Assembly: GCA_913060595.1 (NCBI GenBank)
Contig: CAJXSA010000135.1
Span: forward strand, 1 to 9,452
Origin: an uncultured Ignavibacteria bacterium
Lineage (GTDB): Bacteria; Bacteroidota; Ignavibacteria; SZUA-365
Length of the DNA: 9,452 nt
Direction: 5' to 3'
Of the stretch, positions 1 through 6,535 are shown in pieces. The translations under genes were made by a program, and so were the position numbers. Each line of letters begins with the position of its first letter. Positions within the stretch are counted from its first letter, which is position 1. The notes under the pieces were generated by a model. The model saw only the letters and a list, made by a program, of their open reading frames with translations. It searched no databases and was not told where the DNA came from.

Positions 1-1
1 G

Positions 2-1666
2 CGCTACGCGGAAAGGAAAAAGAACATCACGCTCACGCCGGCGCAGCAGGATGTGCTCGCGGCCGTCACGGAAGCGGTGGATGCGGAAAAGCACGCGGGT
101 ATGCTGCTCTACGGAGTTACCGGCAGCGGGAAAACGCAGGTCTACATCGAGGCCATACAGCACGTGCTGAAGCAGGGGAAAAACGCCCTCGTGCTGGTGC
201 CGGAGATTTCCCTCACCCCGCAGTTCGTCTACCGTTTCCGCCAGGCCTTCGGCGGGGACGTCACGGTGCTGCACAGCCGGATGTCCGTGGGCGAACGCTA
301 CGACGCCTGGCGGCTGACGCTGGCAGGGGAATACCGCGTCGTGGTGGGAGTGCGCTCGGCCGTGTTCGCACCGCTGGAAAAGCTCGGTCTCGTCGTGGTC
401 GACGAGGAGCATGAAGGCAGCTACAAGCAGTCCGACACCGCGCCGCGCTATCACGGACGTGACGCGGCCATCATGCGGGGCTGGTTCGCCGGTGCCCCGG
501 TGCTGCTCGGCTCCGCCACGCCCTCGGCCGAAAGCTGGCACAATGCCGTGAGCGGGAAATACCGCTTTCTTTCACTGAAGGAACGCATCGATGGCGCGGC
601 ATTGCCGGAATTTGTTTTCGTGGACATCGGGGAGGAGAGGCGCAAACAGCGCATGCGCGGCGCGTTTTCCTCGACGCTGCTCGACACCGTCCGGCAGCGC
701 ATGCAGGCGGGGGAGGCCAGCATCATTTTTCACAACCGCCGCGGCTTCGCGCCGCAGATGGAATGCCGCGACTGCGGCTACGTGGGCGAATGCGCGAACT
801 GCAGCATCACGCTGACCTATCACAAGGACCGCGGACTGCTGCGCTGCCATTACTGCGGTGCGGCGGAAAAGGCGCCCGTCATCTGTCCCACCTGCGGCGG
901 CACCGACCTCGACCTGCTCGGCAGCGGCACGCAGCGCGTGGAGGAGGATTTGCAGGAGGCGATTCCGGAGGCGCGCATTCTGCGCATGGACTCGGACAGC
1001 ACGCGCCGCCGCGGCGCGCATGACATGATGCTCACCAGCTTCGGGGAGGGAGAGGCCGACGTGCTGCTGGGTACGCAGATGGTGGCCAAGGGGCTGGACT
1101 TCGACCGTGTCACGCTCGTGGGTGTCGTCGCGGCAGACCAGTCGCTGCGTCTGCCGGATTTCCGCTCGGCCGAGCGCACCGCGCAGCTGCTCACGCAGGT
1201 GGCCGGGCGCGCGGGACGCGGCGCAAAACCCGGGACGGTGGTGCTGCAGGCACAGCGTCCGGAACACCCGGTGTTCCGCCGCGTGGCCGCGAACGACTAC
1301 ACCGGCTTCATGCAGGATGAGCTGCAGAGCCGCCGCGAACTGTATTATCCGCCGTTTTCCCGCCTCGCGCTGCTGACCTTTTCCGGTGAGAACGAAGAGG
1401 CCGTGCAGGCGGCGGCGAAACTCTATCATACCGCGCTCGACCGCAGCGACCGCTTTTTCGCCATGCATCCGCCGCAGCCGGCCATGCTCAGCCGCATCAA
1501 CCGCCGATACCGCTGGCAGCTGCTTCTGCGCATCGAGAAAACACGCGACGGCGACGGAGCGCGCCTCGGTGCCGCCCTGGCCGCGGCGGAAGAGCATTAT
1601 CTGCGGAACGCGAAAACACGTTCCGTGCACGTCACCGTGGACGTCGATCCCCAGTACATGATGTAA
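2..1666 (+). CDS. priA: Primosomal protein N' (replication restart helicase PriA), 5'-truncated by window edge
   Basis: PriA is a 3'-to-5' superfamily 2 helicase that recognises stalled forks and reloads the replicative helicase. The reading frame is open from base 2, so the true start and the N-terminal DNA-binding part are outside the window; 554 residues are visible, against roughly 730-800 in the family. Visible signatures, in order: a Q-motif-like LTPAQQ at bases 35-52; Walker A GVTGSGKT at 113-136; the PriA-type Walker B DEEH at 401-412; motif III GSATPS at 509-526; eight zinc-binding cysteines as four CxxC/CxxC-like pairs between 764 and 895; helicase motifs LLGTQMVAKGLDFD (about 1064-1105) and QVAGRAGRG (about 1196-1222). 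The C-terminus reads VDVDPQYMM, as is typical. The cysteine set and helicase motifs are all intact. The family call is sequence-evident; function follows from the family. Confidence 0.97.
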   Translation, partial: RYAERKKNITLTPAQQDVLAAVTEAVDAEKHAGMLLYGVTGSGKTQVYIEAIQHVLKQGKNALVLVPEISLTPQFVYRFRQAFGGDVTVLHSRMSVGERYDAWRLTLAGEYRVVVGVRSAVFAPLEKLGLVVVDEEHEGSYKQSDTAPRYHGRDAAIMRGWFAGAPVLLGSATPSAESWHNAVSGKYRFLSLKERIDGAALPEFVFVDIGEERRKQRMRGAFSSTLLDTVRQRMQAGEASIIFHNRRGFAPQMECRDCGYVGECANCSITLTYHKDRGLLRCHYCGAAEKAPVICPTCGGTDLDLLGSGTQRVEEDLQEAIPEARILRMDSDSTRRRGAHDMMLTSFGEGEADVLLGTQMVAKGLDFDRVTLVGVVAADQSLRLPDFRSAERTAQLLTQVAGRAGRGAKPGTVVLQAQRPEHPVFRRVAANDYTGFMQDELQSRRELYYPPFSRLALLTFSGENEEAVQAAAKLYHTALDRSDRFFAMHPPQPAMLSRINRRYRWQLLLRIEKTRDGDGARLGAALAAAEEHYLRNAKTRSVHVTVDVDPQYMM

Positions 1667-1675
1667 GTGAACGCC

Positions 1676-2155
1676 ATGCAGGAATTTACCACCCCTCTCG
1701 CCCAGCAGACCATTCAGGCCATTCTCACGCCCGCGCTGATGATATCGGCCTGCGGACTGCTGCTGCTCGGACTCAACAATCGCTACGCCATCGTCATCAA
1801 CCGCATCCGCGGCCTCAACGACGAAAAGCGCAGAAAGCTCGCCGACCCGGAGGGCATCGACCGCGAGTACGTCGACGCGCTGCGCTTCGAAAGCGTGATG
1901 CGGCAGATACCCTCATTGCTCACCCGCGCGAATTACCTGCGGCGATCCCTGATTTTTCTCTGGATCGGGGTGATCGCGTACATCCTGTCGTCACTGCTGC
2001 TCGGTGCCGGACTGTTTTTCGGGCTCGACGCGGCAACGCTGGCGGTGTGGGTGTTCATGGCGGGACTGCTCTCCGCCGCCGTCGGCGTGGTTTTCGCGCT
2101 GCTGGACATCACCCTCGCGTACCGGGTACTGAAGCTCGAAGTGGACATTTACTGA
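1676..2155 (+). CDS. DUF2721 family small membrane protein
   Basis: This 159-residue protein has three predicted membrane segments, at about residues 12-34, 91-116 and 121-147. The N-terminal pattern (LTPALMISACGLLLLGLNN, then an Arg-rich IVINRIRGLNDEKRRK stretch) is what I associate with DUF2721. The polar loop at about 45-90 should lie on one face of the membrane. The function of this family is unknown and I do not propose one. Start choice: ATG at 1676 is used. An in-frame GTG at 1667 directly abuts the priA stop (TAA 1664-1666) and would add three residues. Neither has a strong Shine-Dalgarno, so translation is probably coupled to priA, and co-transcription with priA is likely. The 3' end overlaps the opposite-strand beta-helix gene by 7 bp. 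Confidence 0.85.
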   Translation: MQEFTTPLAQQTIQAILTPALMISACGLLLLGLNNRYAIVINRIRGLNDEKRRKLADPEGIDREYVDALRFESVMRQIPSLLTRANYLRRSLIFLWIGVIAYILSSLLLGAGLFFGLDAATLAVWVFMAGLLSAAVGVVFALLDITLAYRVLKLEVDIY

Positions 2156-4002
2156 GATTCTTCCGTCGCCCGTCGGGCGAGAACTTTCGTCTGCCGCACA
2201 CCGCCGGCTTCCAGCCTGCAGGAATAGCTGCCGGGAGGGACGGGCTTGCCCTTCCAGTTGCTGCCGTCCCAGGTGACGACATGCCGGCCAGCGCCCAGCC
2301 AGCGGTTCACAAGCGTATGCACCAGCTCGTCCTGTTCGGTGAAGATTTCCATGATGGTCCAGCAGTCCTCTTCCACGTCGATGGTGAAAGTCACGACGCC
2401 GCTTTTCCTGTCCTGCAGCGTGGATGCGATCACCGCGCTGGGATCCCCGTTGATCCTGTTTTCTTCCGCGATCTCCGTGTGCACTTCCTCGTAGACATCG
2501 CCGGCAAGAACCGTGCGGGGCCGCGCGAACTCTGATGTGTTGCCGTCCGCGTCGATGACGAGGGCGGTGACGGAATCTCCTTCGAACAGTCCTCCGTTTG
2601 TGGAATACATCCAGTTGCCGTCTGCGTCGGGCGACACCGTACCGAGGTACAGCGCGTCGTGCGTCTGCGCCGCCGGGGCGCCGTTCATTTTGTACAGCTC
2701 GACTTTGGCTTCGCGCCGCAGGCTGCCGAGATCGATGTTGCCCCGCAGCATGACGAGCTTTTCGTTGATGTCCGCCGAAAGCAGCACAGGCGCGTTGCGG
2801 CTCTGATTCGGCCCCACGTCCCGGTCCGCAAGATCGTTGAGCGTCACGCCGTCGTCGCCGAGATCGATGCCGAGGCGGCTGTTGCCGAACACGCTGTTCT
2901 GCGTCAGGCGGTTGCGGTCGGCGTTGTTCGTCGTCGACGCGTGTTCGCACACGACGATCCCGCTGCGGCCGTTCGCCGCGATGATGTTCGACGTGACGAT
3001 ATTCTGCGCCGCGAATCCTCCCACGCTGCCGTTCTCACGACCGCCGAGATTGACGCCGTTGACGGCATTGCCGAGCGGATGGTGTTCATGCGTGATGCCG
3101 ATGTAATTCCGGCTGATGCTGTTGCCCTTTGCGAAGGCCTTTCGCGTGGCATCACCGATCAGGTGCACGCCGTCACTGCGGTTTCCGCCGATGACGTTCG
3201 CGCTGATGATGTTGTCGGAGCAGCCGCCCGACATGTGTATGCCGTCGCGCGCGTTGCCGCGCGGCACATCGCCTGATAGTGTGCAGCCGATGAAATTCCC
3301 GCTGACGGAGTTCGTATGCACCGCAGCACCGGGACAATCAGCGATCAGGACACCGTCGCCGTTGTTCCCGGAGATGACGCAGGTCAGCACGGCGTTCTCG
3401 AAAACGTCGCCTGCAGATGCCTGGTCGATGAACATGCGGACGCCTGCAAAGCGCTGGCCATTCTCGTCCATGCAGTTCGGGCGGACTTCGATGCCCGTGG
3501 GGTCGAGGCCTATGATGCAGTTGCGCACGGTATTCCCCCGTGTGCCTCCTTCCATGCCCTGAATGCGCACGCCGTCCTCCGCGAAACGTGTGATGACCAG
3601 TCCCTGGATGAGGTTGTTCGAGGACTGCAGCCAGAGGCCGGGGCCGCGGCCCGCGTGCACGCCGTCGAGCACGATGCGCAGCGAGAGTGTGGCCGGGGGA
3701 CGGGCGCCGGCGCTGCATCCTTCCTGCGAGAGTCCATCGATGACGACGCCTGCGGGATCGGTGATTGCGGGAAGCGGCGATGATGGGACGATGGTGAGCG
3801 GTCCGCTGCCCGGGATTTCGAAGGAAATCACGTCCGGTCCCGCGGACGCGTTTGCCTGCAGGATGGCCCAGCGCAGCGAGTGCGCGCCGGCGTCCGCCGT
3901 GCTGCGCACGACGAACTGTCCCGCGGGACTCGTCGCTGTGGAGAGACAGAGAAGTATCAATACGCAGAGAGGAGTCAGGCGAATCGTTGTTGTGGCCTTC
4001 AT
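2149..4002 (-). CDS. Secreted right-handed beta-helix repeat protein with FlgD-like C-terminal domain
   Basis: This 617-residue exported protein starts at ATG 4002-4000, chosen because an ACCTCC complement (GGAGGT on the minus strand, 4016-4011) sits 8 nt upstream and a Sec signal peptide follows at once (hydrophobic LCVLILLCLSTA, likely cleavage near SPA-GQ, residue 27). An in-frame upstream start at 4101 would bury the signal peptide. Residues 31-90 resemble the opening of polymorphic/CSLREAI-type surface proteins (VRSTADAG..SLRWAILQAN..GPDVISFEI). Residues about 110-380 carry repeated N-x-I/V-x-x-N and DGV/DGI rungs (SGNNGDGV, NARDGIHMSGG, NRSDGVHLIG) of a parallel beta-helix. Residues 400-490 look like a beta-sandwich. 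Residues 535-612 resemble a FlgD Ig-like/T9SS sorting domain (LGAGRHVVTWDGSNWKGKPV, then PGSYSCRLEAGG). Ligand or substrate is unknown; beta-helices include polysaccharide lyases and adhesins, but I see no diagnostic catalytic motif. Confidence 0.88.
   Translation of the reverse strand: MKATTTIRLTPLCVLILLCLSTATSPAGQFVVRSTADAGAHSLRWAILQANASAGPDVISFEIPGSGPLTIVPSSPLPAITDPAGVVIDGLSQEGCSAGARPPATLSLRIVLDGVHAGRGPGLWLQSSNNLIQGLVITRFAEDGVRIQGMEGGTRGNTVRNCIIGLDPTGIEVRPNCMDENGQRFAGVRMFIDQASAGDVFENAVLTCVISGNNGDGVLIADCPGAAVHTNSVSGNFIGCTLSGDVPRGNARDGIHMSGGCSDNIISANVIGGNRSDGVHLIGDATRKAFAKGNSISRNYIGITHEHHPLGNAVNGVNLGGRENGSVGGFAAQNIVTSNIIAANGRSGIVVCEHASTTNNADRNRLTQNSVFGNSRLGIDLGDDGVTLNDLADRDVGPNQSRNAPVLLSADINEKLVMLRGNIDLGSLRREAKVELYKMNGAPAAQTHDALYLGTVSPDADGNWMYSTNGGLFEGDSVTALVIDADGNTSEFARPRTVLAGDVYEEVHTEIAEENRINGDPSAVIASTLQDRKSGVVTFTIDVEEDCWTIMEIFTEQDELVHTLVNRWLGAGRHVVTWDGSNWKGKPVPPGSYSCRLEAGGVRQTKVLARRATEESQ
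2166..2180. terminator. GC-rich hairpin at the convergent gene junction
   Basis: TCGCCC (2166-2171) and GGGCGA (2175-2180) form a 6-bp stem with a 3-nt loop, 10 nt after the DUF2721 stop. It lies inside the last codons of the oppositely oriented beta-helix gene, so any terminator for priA-DUF2721 must be embedded in that gene's coding sequence. There is no T-tract, so confidence is low. Confidence 0.3.
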
Positions 4003-4010
4003 GGCAGTGC

Positions 4011-4016
4011 ACCTCC
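4011..4016 (-). promoter_or_regulatory. Ribosome binding site of the beta-helix gene
   Basis: The minus strand reads GGAGGT, 8 nt before the ATG at 4002-4000. This strong Shine-Dalgarno decides the start codon of the beta-helix gene and rejects the longer in-frame start at 4101. Most other genes here have weak or no such site. Confidence 0.8.
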
Positions 4017-4150
4017 GTTCATCACCGTGAATAATGCGGACGGCCCGCGTCGAGCGCGTGCTCACACATGGGCTGCGGAATGATCGCGGCGCGGCGCGCA
4101 CCCCTGCGGGATTTACCGGCTGCGACGAAAACAGTGGAGAGAGGACAGTG

Positions 4151-4180
4151 GAAAACTACACGTTTTTTGGTGGAATTCAA
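4151..4180 (-). promoter_or_regulatory. Candidate promoter for the beta-helix gene (leftward)
   Basis: On the minus strand, TTG (4180-4178) is followed after 19 nt by TAGTTTTC (4158-4151). This matches the Bacteroidota-type pattern TTTG-N19-21-TAnnTTTG at most positions. It would give a leader of about 140 nt before the start at 4002. It overlaps the rightward candidate promoter. This is inference from pattern only. Confidence 0.4.
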
Positions 4181-4196
4181 GTCTGCGTTGTAGTTT
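4153..4196. repeat. 8-bp inverted repeat joining the two divergent promoters
   Basis: AAACTACA (4153-4160) and TGTAGTTT (4189-4196) are perfect reverse complements separated by 28 bp. Each arm contains the proposed -7/-10 element of one of the two divergent promoters, so both promoters read TGTAGTTT. It may be coincident promoter symmetry or a binding site for a dimeric regulator. Confidence 0.5.
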
Positions 4197-4198
4197 AG
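4166..4198 (+). promoter_or_regulatory. Candidate promoter for the outer-membrane barrel genes (rightward)
   Basis: TTTG (4166-4169) is followed after 21 nt by TAGTTTAG (4191-4198), which matches TAnnTTTG at all but one defined position. Expected transcription start is near 4205, giving a leader of about 55 nt before the GTG at 4261. The same stretch is a poor match to the E. coli -35/-10 consensus, so the call depends on the organism being Bacteroidota-like. Confidence 0.42.
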
Positions 4199-4260
4199 GG
4201 CGGCAGACACATCCGGCCCGCACACCGTCCCGCTGGAGGGCATATCACGGAGGCGCAATC

Positions 4261-4959
4261 GTGAAATCCGTTCTACCCCTTTTCTTCCTCATCCTGTCGC
4301 TGCCCCTGTGCGCGCAGGAATCTGCGGAACTGCCGCGGCACCCATTCTCCATCGGTCCCGTCGTGGGATTCGATTTCATGACGCAGGAAATCCGCTTCGG
4401 CCCGGAAGGCGCCGACCGCGTGCTCAGTGAACGGGACGAAGTGCTGCCGCAATTCGGATTGCAGGCCATGTATCGCATCGGTGCCGGACTTTCCATTGTC
4501 ACCGAGCCCGCGTTCGGCAGTTTCTTCTCCGGTATAGACATCCTGCAGAGCACTGCGCAGGAGAACAGGCGGCTGGAGGCGGAGAAATTTCACGTGCTGC
4601 ATCTGCCGCTGCTGCTGCGGAAAACGCTTTCCGAGGAGGATCTCGCCGCGTACCTGATCGCGGGCATCGACATGATGTTCCTGCTCGCCCCGGAAGCGGC
4701 GCTGCGCTACACTGCGGGAGGAGATCTCGACGCCGCGACACCGGTCGTGTACGATCTGCCGTTCTCGCGGATGGCGGTGCAGGCGGGTTTCGGTGTGCAG
4801 TGGCGTCGCACCGAAAAGCTGACGCTCACGGCGGACATCCGGTACCGGTCGGTCACGGATGAAATCATCGGCGGGGATCTGGCCGCCATCGCCTTTCCCT
4901 CGCACGTGGGAGTGCGCCTCGGACTCCGGGTGCATTTCGTGAAACGGAAACCCTTTTAA
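4261..4959 (+). CDS. Outer-membrane beta-barrel protein (porin-like), barrel 1 of 3
   Basis: This 232-residue protein starts at GTG 4261, supported by GGAGG at 4249-4253 with a 7-nt spacer. A Sec signal peptide occupies residues 1-18 (VLPLFFLILSLPLCA, cleavage likely before QES). The mature part alternates amphipathic beta strands: FSIGPVVGFDF (29-39), LPQFGLQAMYRIGAGLSIVTEPAFG (62-86), FHVLHLPLLLRK (110-121), AAYLIAGIDMMFLL (129-142), AVQAGFGVQW (172-181), LTLTADIRYR (187-196), SHVGVRLGLRVHF (214-226). It ends in Phe, as outer-membrane barrels often do. The 'LPLLLR' strand followed by a Gly-rich strand is typical of OMP_b-brl/porin-family proteins of Bacteroidota. Cargo or ligand cannot be inferred. 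It heads a run of three related genes. A cysteine sits at the end of the signal peptide (PLC) but is a poor lipobox. Confidence 0.85.
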   Translation: MKSVLPLFFLILSLPLCAQESAELPRHPFSIGPVVGFDFMTQEIRFGPEGADRVLSERDEVLPQFGLQAMYRIGAGLSIVTEPAFGSFFSGIDILQSTAQENRRLEAEKFHVLHLPLLLRKTLSEEDLAAYLIAGIDMMFLLAPEAALRYTAGGDLDAATPVVYDLPFSRMAVQAGFGVQWRRTEKLTLTADIRYRSVTDEIIGGDLAAIAFPSHVGVRLGLRVHFVKRKPF

Positions 4960-4965
4960 CTCCCA

Positions 4966-4989
4966 GAAGCGGTAACCGAAGACCGCTTC
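4966..4989 (+). terminator. Intercistronic hairpin between barrel genes 1 and 2
   Basis: GAAGCGGT (4966-4973) and ACCGCTTC (4982-4989) form a perfect 8-bp stem with an 8-nt loop; CC/GG at 4963-4964 and 4991-4992 can extend it past one mismatch. It starts 6 nt after the barrel-1 stop. No T-tract follows, so it could be a weak terminator or an mRNA-stabilising/processing hairpin that sets unequal expression of the two genes. Confidence 0.45.
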
Positions 4990-5042
4990 CGGTGTCCATA
5001 TACAAGTGCCGCTCCATGCGGTGCCTGCGAACGAATAAAAAC

Positions 5043-5726
5043 GTGAAACGACCGCTTCACATATTGATCATCATCCTGTTCGCCGCCGCGACGGCGTCGG
5101 CACAGATGCCCTATCGTATCGGACTGCAGCTCGGTCTCGTTGCGGAGCGTGATGCGTACAGCTGGGTCGGAGCGCAGGACGGCGCTTCCATCACCGAGCA
5201 TCACCAGAACGGCCTCCTCGGCATCGTGATCGACTACACACTTTCGGAGCAATGGCAGCTGGAATTCGCACCGCGCTACGGACAGCGCGGTCAGCTGAAG
5301 TCGGAATGGGACATGGTGTCCGGTGTCGGACATGCGTTCACGCAGGAGGCCGTCGACTACGTTGCCGTCCCCATACTGCTGCGATTTCAGCCATTCAGTG
5401 CGGGCTACCTGCGTCCCTATCTCGGCGGCGGTATCGAATTCGGCCTGAACCTGAGCAATCTGGGACTGCAGCTGACCGAGTCGCGTTTCTCCGAGGAACC
5501 GCCTTTCGACAGGACAGTCGAGCGCTTCCTGTACCTGCATCAGCTGTTCGGGGCCGCGCTTGTGGAGGCGGGCATCGACATACGGGCGTCGGCAGACTGG
5601 TCGGTGCTGCTCGGGGTGCGGTATACACAGGAATGGACGCCACTGCTCGACGACGCGCGTTTTACCTGGGACGCGCCGCAGAGCTGGCAGGTGCGGCTCG
5701 CGCTGCTGCACACCATAGACATCTGA
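5043..5726 (+). CDS. Outer-membrane beta-barrel protein (porin-like), barrel 2 of 3
   Basis: This is a 227-residue exported barrel. The start is uncertain. GTG 5043 is chosen because it gives a compact signal peptide (M-KRPLHILIIILFAAATASA, cleavage before QMP) and follows an A-rich aataaaaac stretch, common for starts without Shine-Dalgarno in Bacteroidota. In-frame alternatives are ATG 5016 and GTG 4992; the latter falls within the extended arm of the preceding hairpin. Strands visible: YRIGLQLGLVAE (24-35), LLGIVIDYTLSEQWQLEFAPRYGQRG (58-83), VDYVAVPILLRFQP (104-117), YLRPYLGGGIEFGLNL (122-137), FGAALVEAGIDIRASADWSVLLGVRYTQ (169-196), SWQVRLALLHTI (214-225). It shares with its neighbours the '(V/L)P-(I/L)LL' strand and the following Gly-rich strand. 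Role is probably a structural or transport barrel; no substrate can be inferred. Confidence 0.83.
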   Translation: MKRPLHILIIILFAAATASAQMPYRIGLQLGLVAERDAYSWVGAQDGASITEHHQNGLLGIVIDYTLSEQWQLEFAPRYGQRGQLKSEWDMVSGVGHAFTQEAVDYVAVPILLRFQPFSAGYLRPYLGGGIEFGLNLSNLGLQLTESRFSEEPPFDRTVERFLYLHQLFGAALVEAGIDIRASADWSVLLGVRYTQEWTPLLDDARFTWDAPQSWQVRLALLHTIDI

Positions 5727-5740
5727 CCGGCAGACATGAA

Positions 5741-6472
5741 ATGAGCATACGCACGCACACATACCGTTTCACGCTCCCGCTGCTGCTGTTCCTTGCATGC
5801 GGCGCCGCGCTTCATGCGCAGAGCGGCACGGAACGCGGGGTTGCGCTGGCGCCGGACGGGGGAGCGCGGCAGTCTGCGCTGCGCGTCGGCGTGCACGCAG
5901 GCGTGGAAACGAATCTGCTGCGCTACCAGGTCTGGCCGTACGCGGGCGAATTCCAGGCGATTACGGATGAGAGCACCGCGTTCGGCATCAGCGTGCAGCT
6001 GCCGCTGGAGGAACGCTGGGGCCTGCGTGCGGAGATCACGCGCGTCCGTCATACCTGGGCGATACATCAGGACGGCGATCCGCAATTCTCACTGCGCCGC
6101 ATCGAACACGCGCGCTATGAACTTCCCCTTCTGCTCGTGTACCGTCCCCCGGTGCCTGTCATTCCCCTGTACGTCGCCGCCGGTCCCGAGATCATGCTCG
6201 CGACGAAAACCGATGGCGGCTTCGTCCTGACCTACACCAGTTTCAGCGAGCGCGGGGGATGGAAGGAGAATGAGCAGCGCTTCGACCACACCGCGCTGCG
6301 CCTGGCGGCGGTGGGGGAAATCGGACTCGATCTTCCTCTCAGCCGGATTTTGTCGATGCAGCTTGCCATGCGTTTCACCCATCCTTTCGCACCCGCGGTG
6401 GACGAGGACGCGCTTCGCATCAGGGATTTTTCCTACTGGCGCCTGCACACGGGACTGCTTCTCCGTCTCTGA
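5741..6472 (+). CDS. Outer-membrane beta-barrel protein (porin-like), barrel 3 of 3
   Basis: This 243-residue protein starts at ATG 5741, 14 nt after the stop of barrel 2, so the two are probably co-transcribed. The frame stays open far upstream into barrel 2, but only ATG 5741 puts the signal peptide first (RFTLPLLLFLACGAALHA, cleavage likely before QSG at residue 27). There is no clear Shine-Dalgarno. Barrel strands: ALRVGVHAGVETNL (46-59), FGISVQLPLEERWGLRAEITRVRHTW (81-106), ARYELPLLLVYRP (124-136), IPLYVAAGPEIML (141-153), ALRLAAVGEIGLDL (185-198), ILSMQLAMRFTHPF (203-216), WRLHTGLLLRL (233-243). 'GI-x5-L-x-E-x-W-x-L' matches the same place in barrel 2, supporting paralogy. Cys20 lies in the hydrophobic region, but the lipobox (FLAC) is poor, so a lipoprotein is less likely. 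Confidence 0.83.
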   Translation: MSIRTHTYRFTLPLLLFLACGAALHAQSGTERGVALAPDGGARQSALRVGVHAGVETNLLRYQVWPYAGEFQAITDESTAFGISVQLPLEERWGLRAEITRVRHTWAIHQDGDPQFSLRRIEHARYELPLLLVYRPPVPVIPLYVAAGPEIMLATKTDGGFVLTYTSFSERGGWKENEQRFDHTALRLAAVGEIGLDLPLSRILSMQLAMRFTHPFAPAVDEDALRIRDFSYWRLHTGLLLRL

Positions 6473-6496
6473 CTCCCTTTCTGCGCCACGATTTCT

Positions 6497-6504
6497 TATA
6501 TTGG
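6497..6504 (+). promoter_or_regulatory. Possible -10/-7 element upstream of anmK
   Basis: TATATTGG lies 31 nt before the anmK start and matches TAnnTTTG at all but one defined position, and TATAAT at 5 of 6. No convincing -35 or TTTG element is found at the right distance upstream, so anmK may instead be read through from the barrel genes, whose last stop is 63 nt away. Confidence 0.3.
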
Positions 6505-6535
6505 CGGCAGAACTCCCAAAGCGTTTTCCTCCGTC

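Noticed and set aside
572..1630. 352-codon open frame antisense to priA
   Set aside because: It is an Arg/Ala/His-rich low-complexity translation and a shadow of a GC-rich gene. The opposite strand carries intact PriA motifs across the whole interval.
1991..2950. 319-codon minus-strand frame overlapping the beta-helix gene
   Set aside because: It is in a different frame from the motif-bearing beta-helix protein, has low-complexity Arg/Gln-rich content and no recognisable domain.
5252..5740. Open upstream extension of barrel 3 overlapping barrel 2
   Set aside because: The stretch is a frame shadow of barrel 2, rich in Arg and Ala. The signal peptide begins only at ATG 5741.
5798..5800. Lipoprotein signal in barrel 3 (Cys20) and similarly Cys17 in barrel 1
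   Set aside because: The residues before each Cys (FLA and LPL) fit the lipobox poorly, and good signal peptidase I sites (LHA-Q, LCA-Q) lie nearby.
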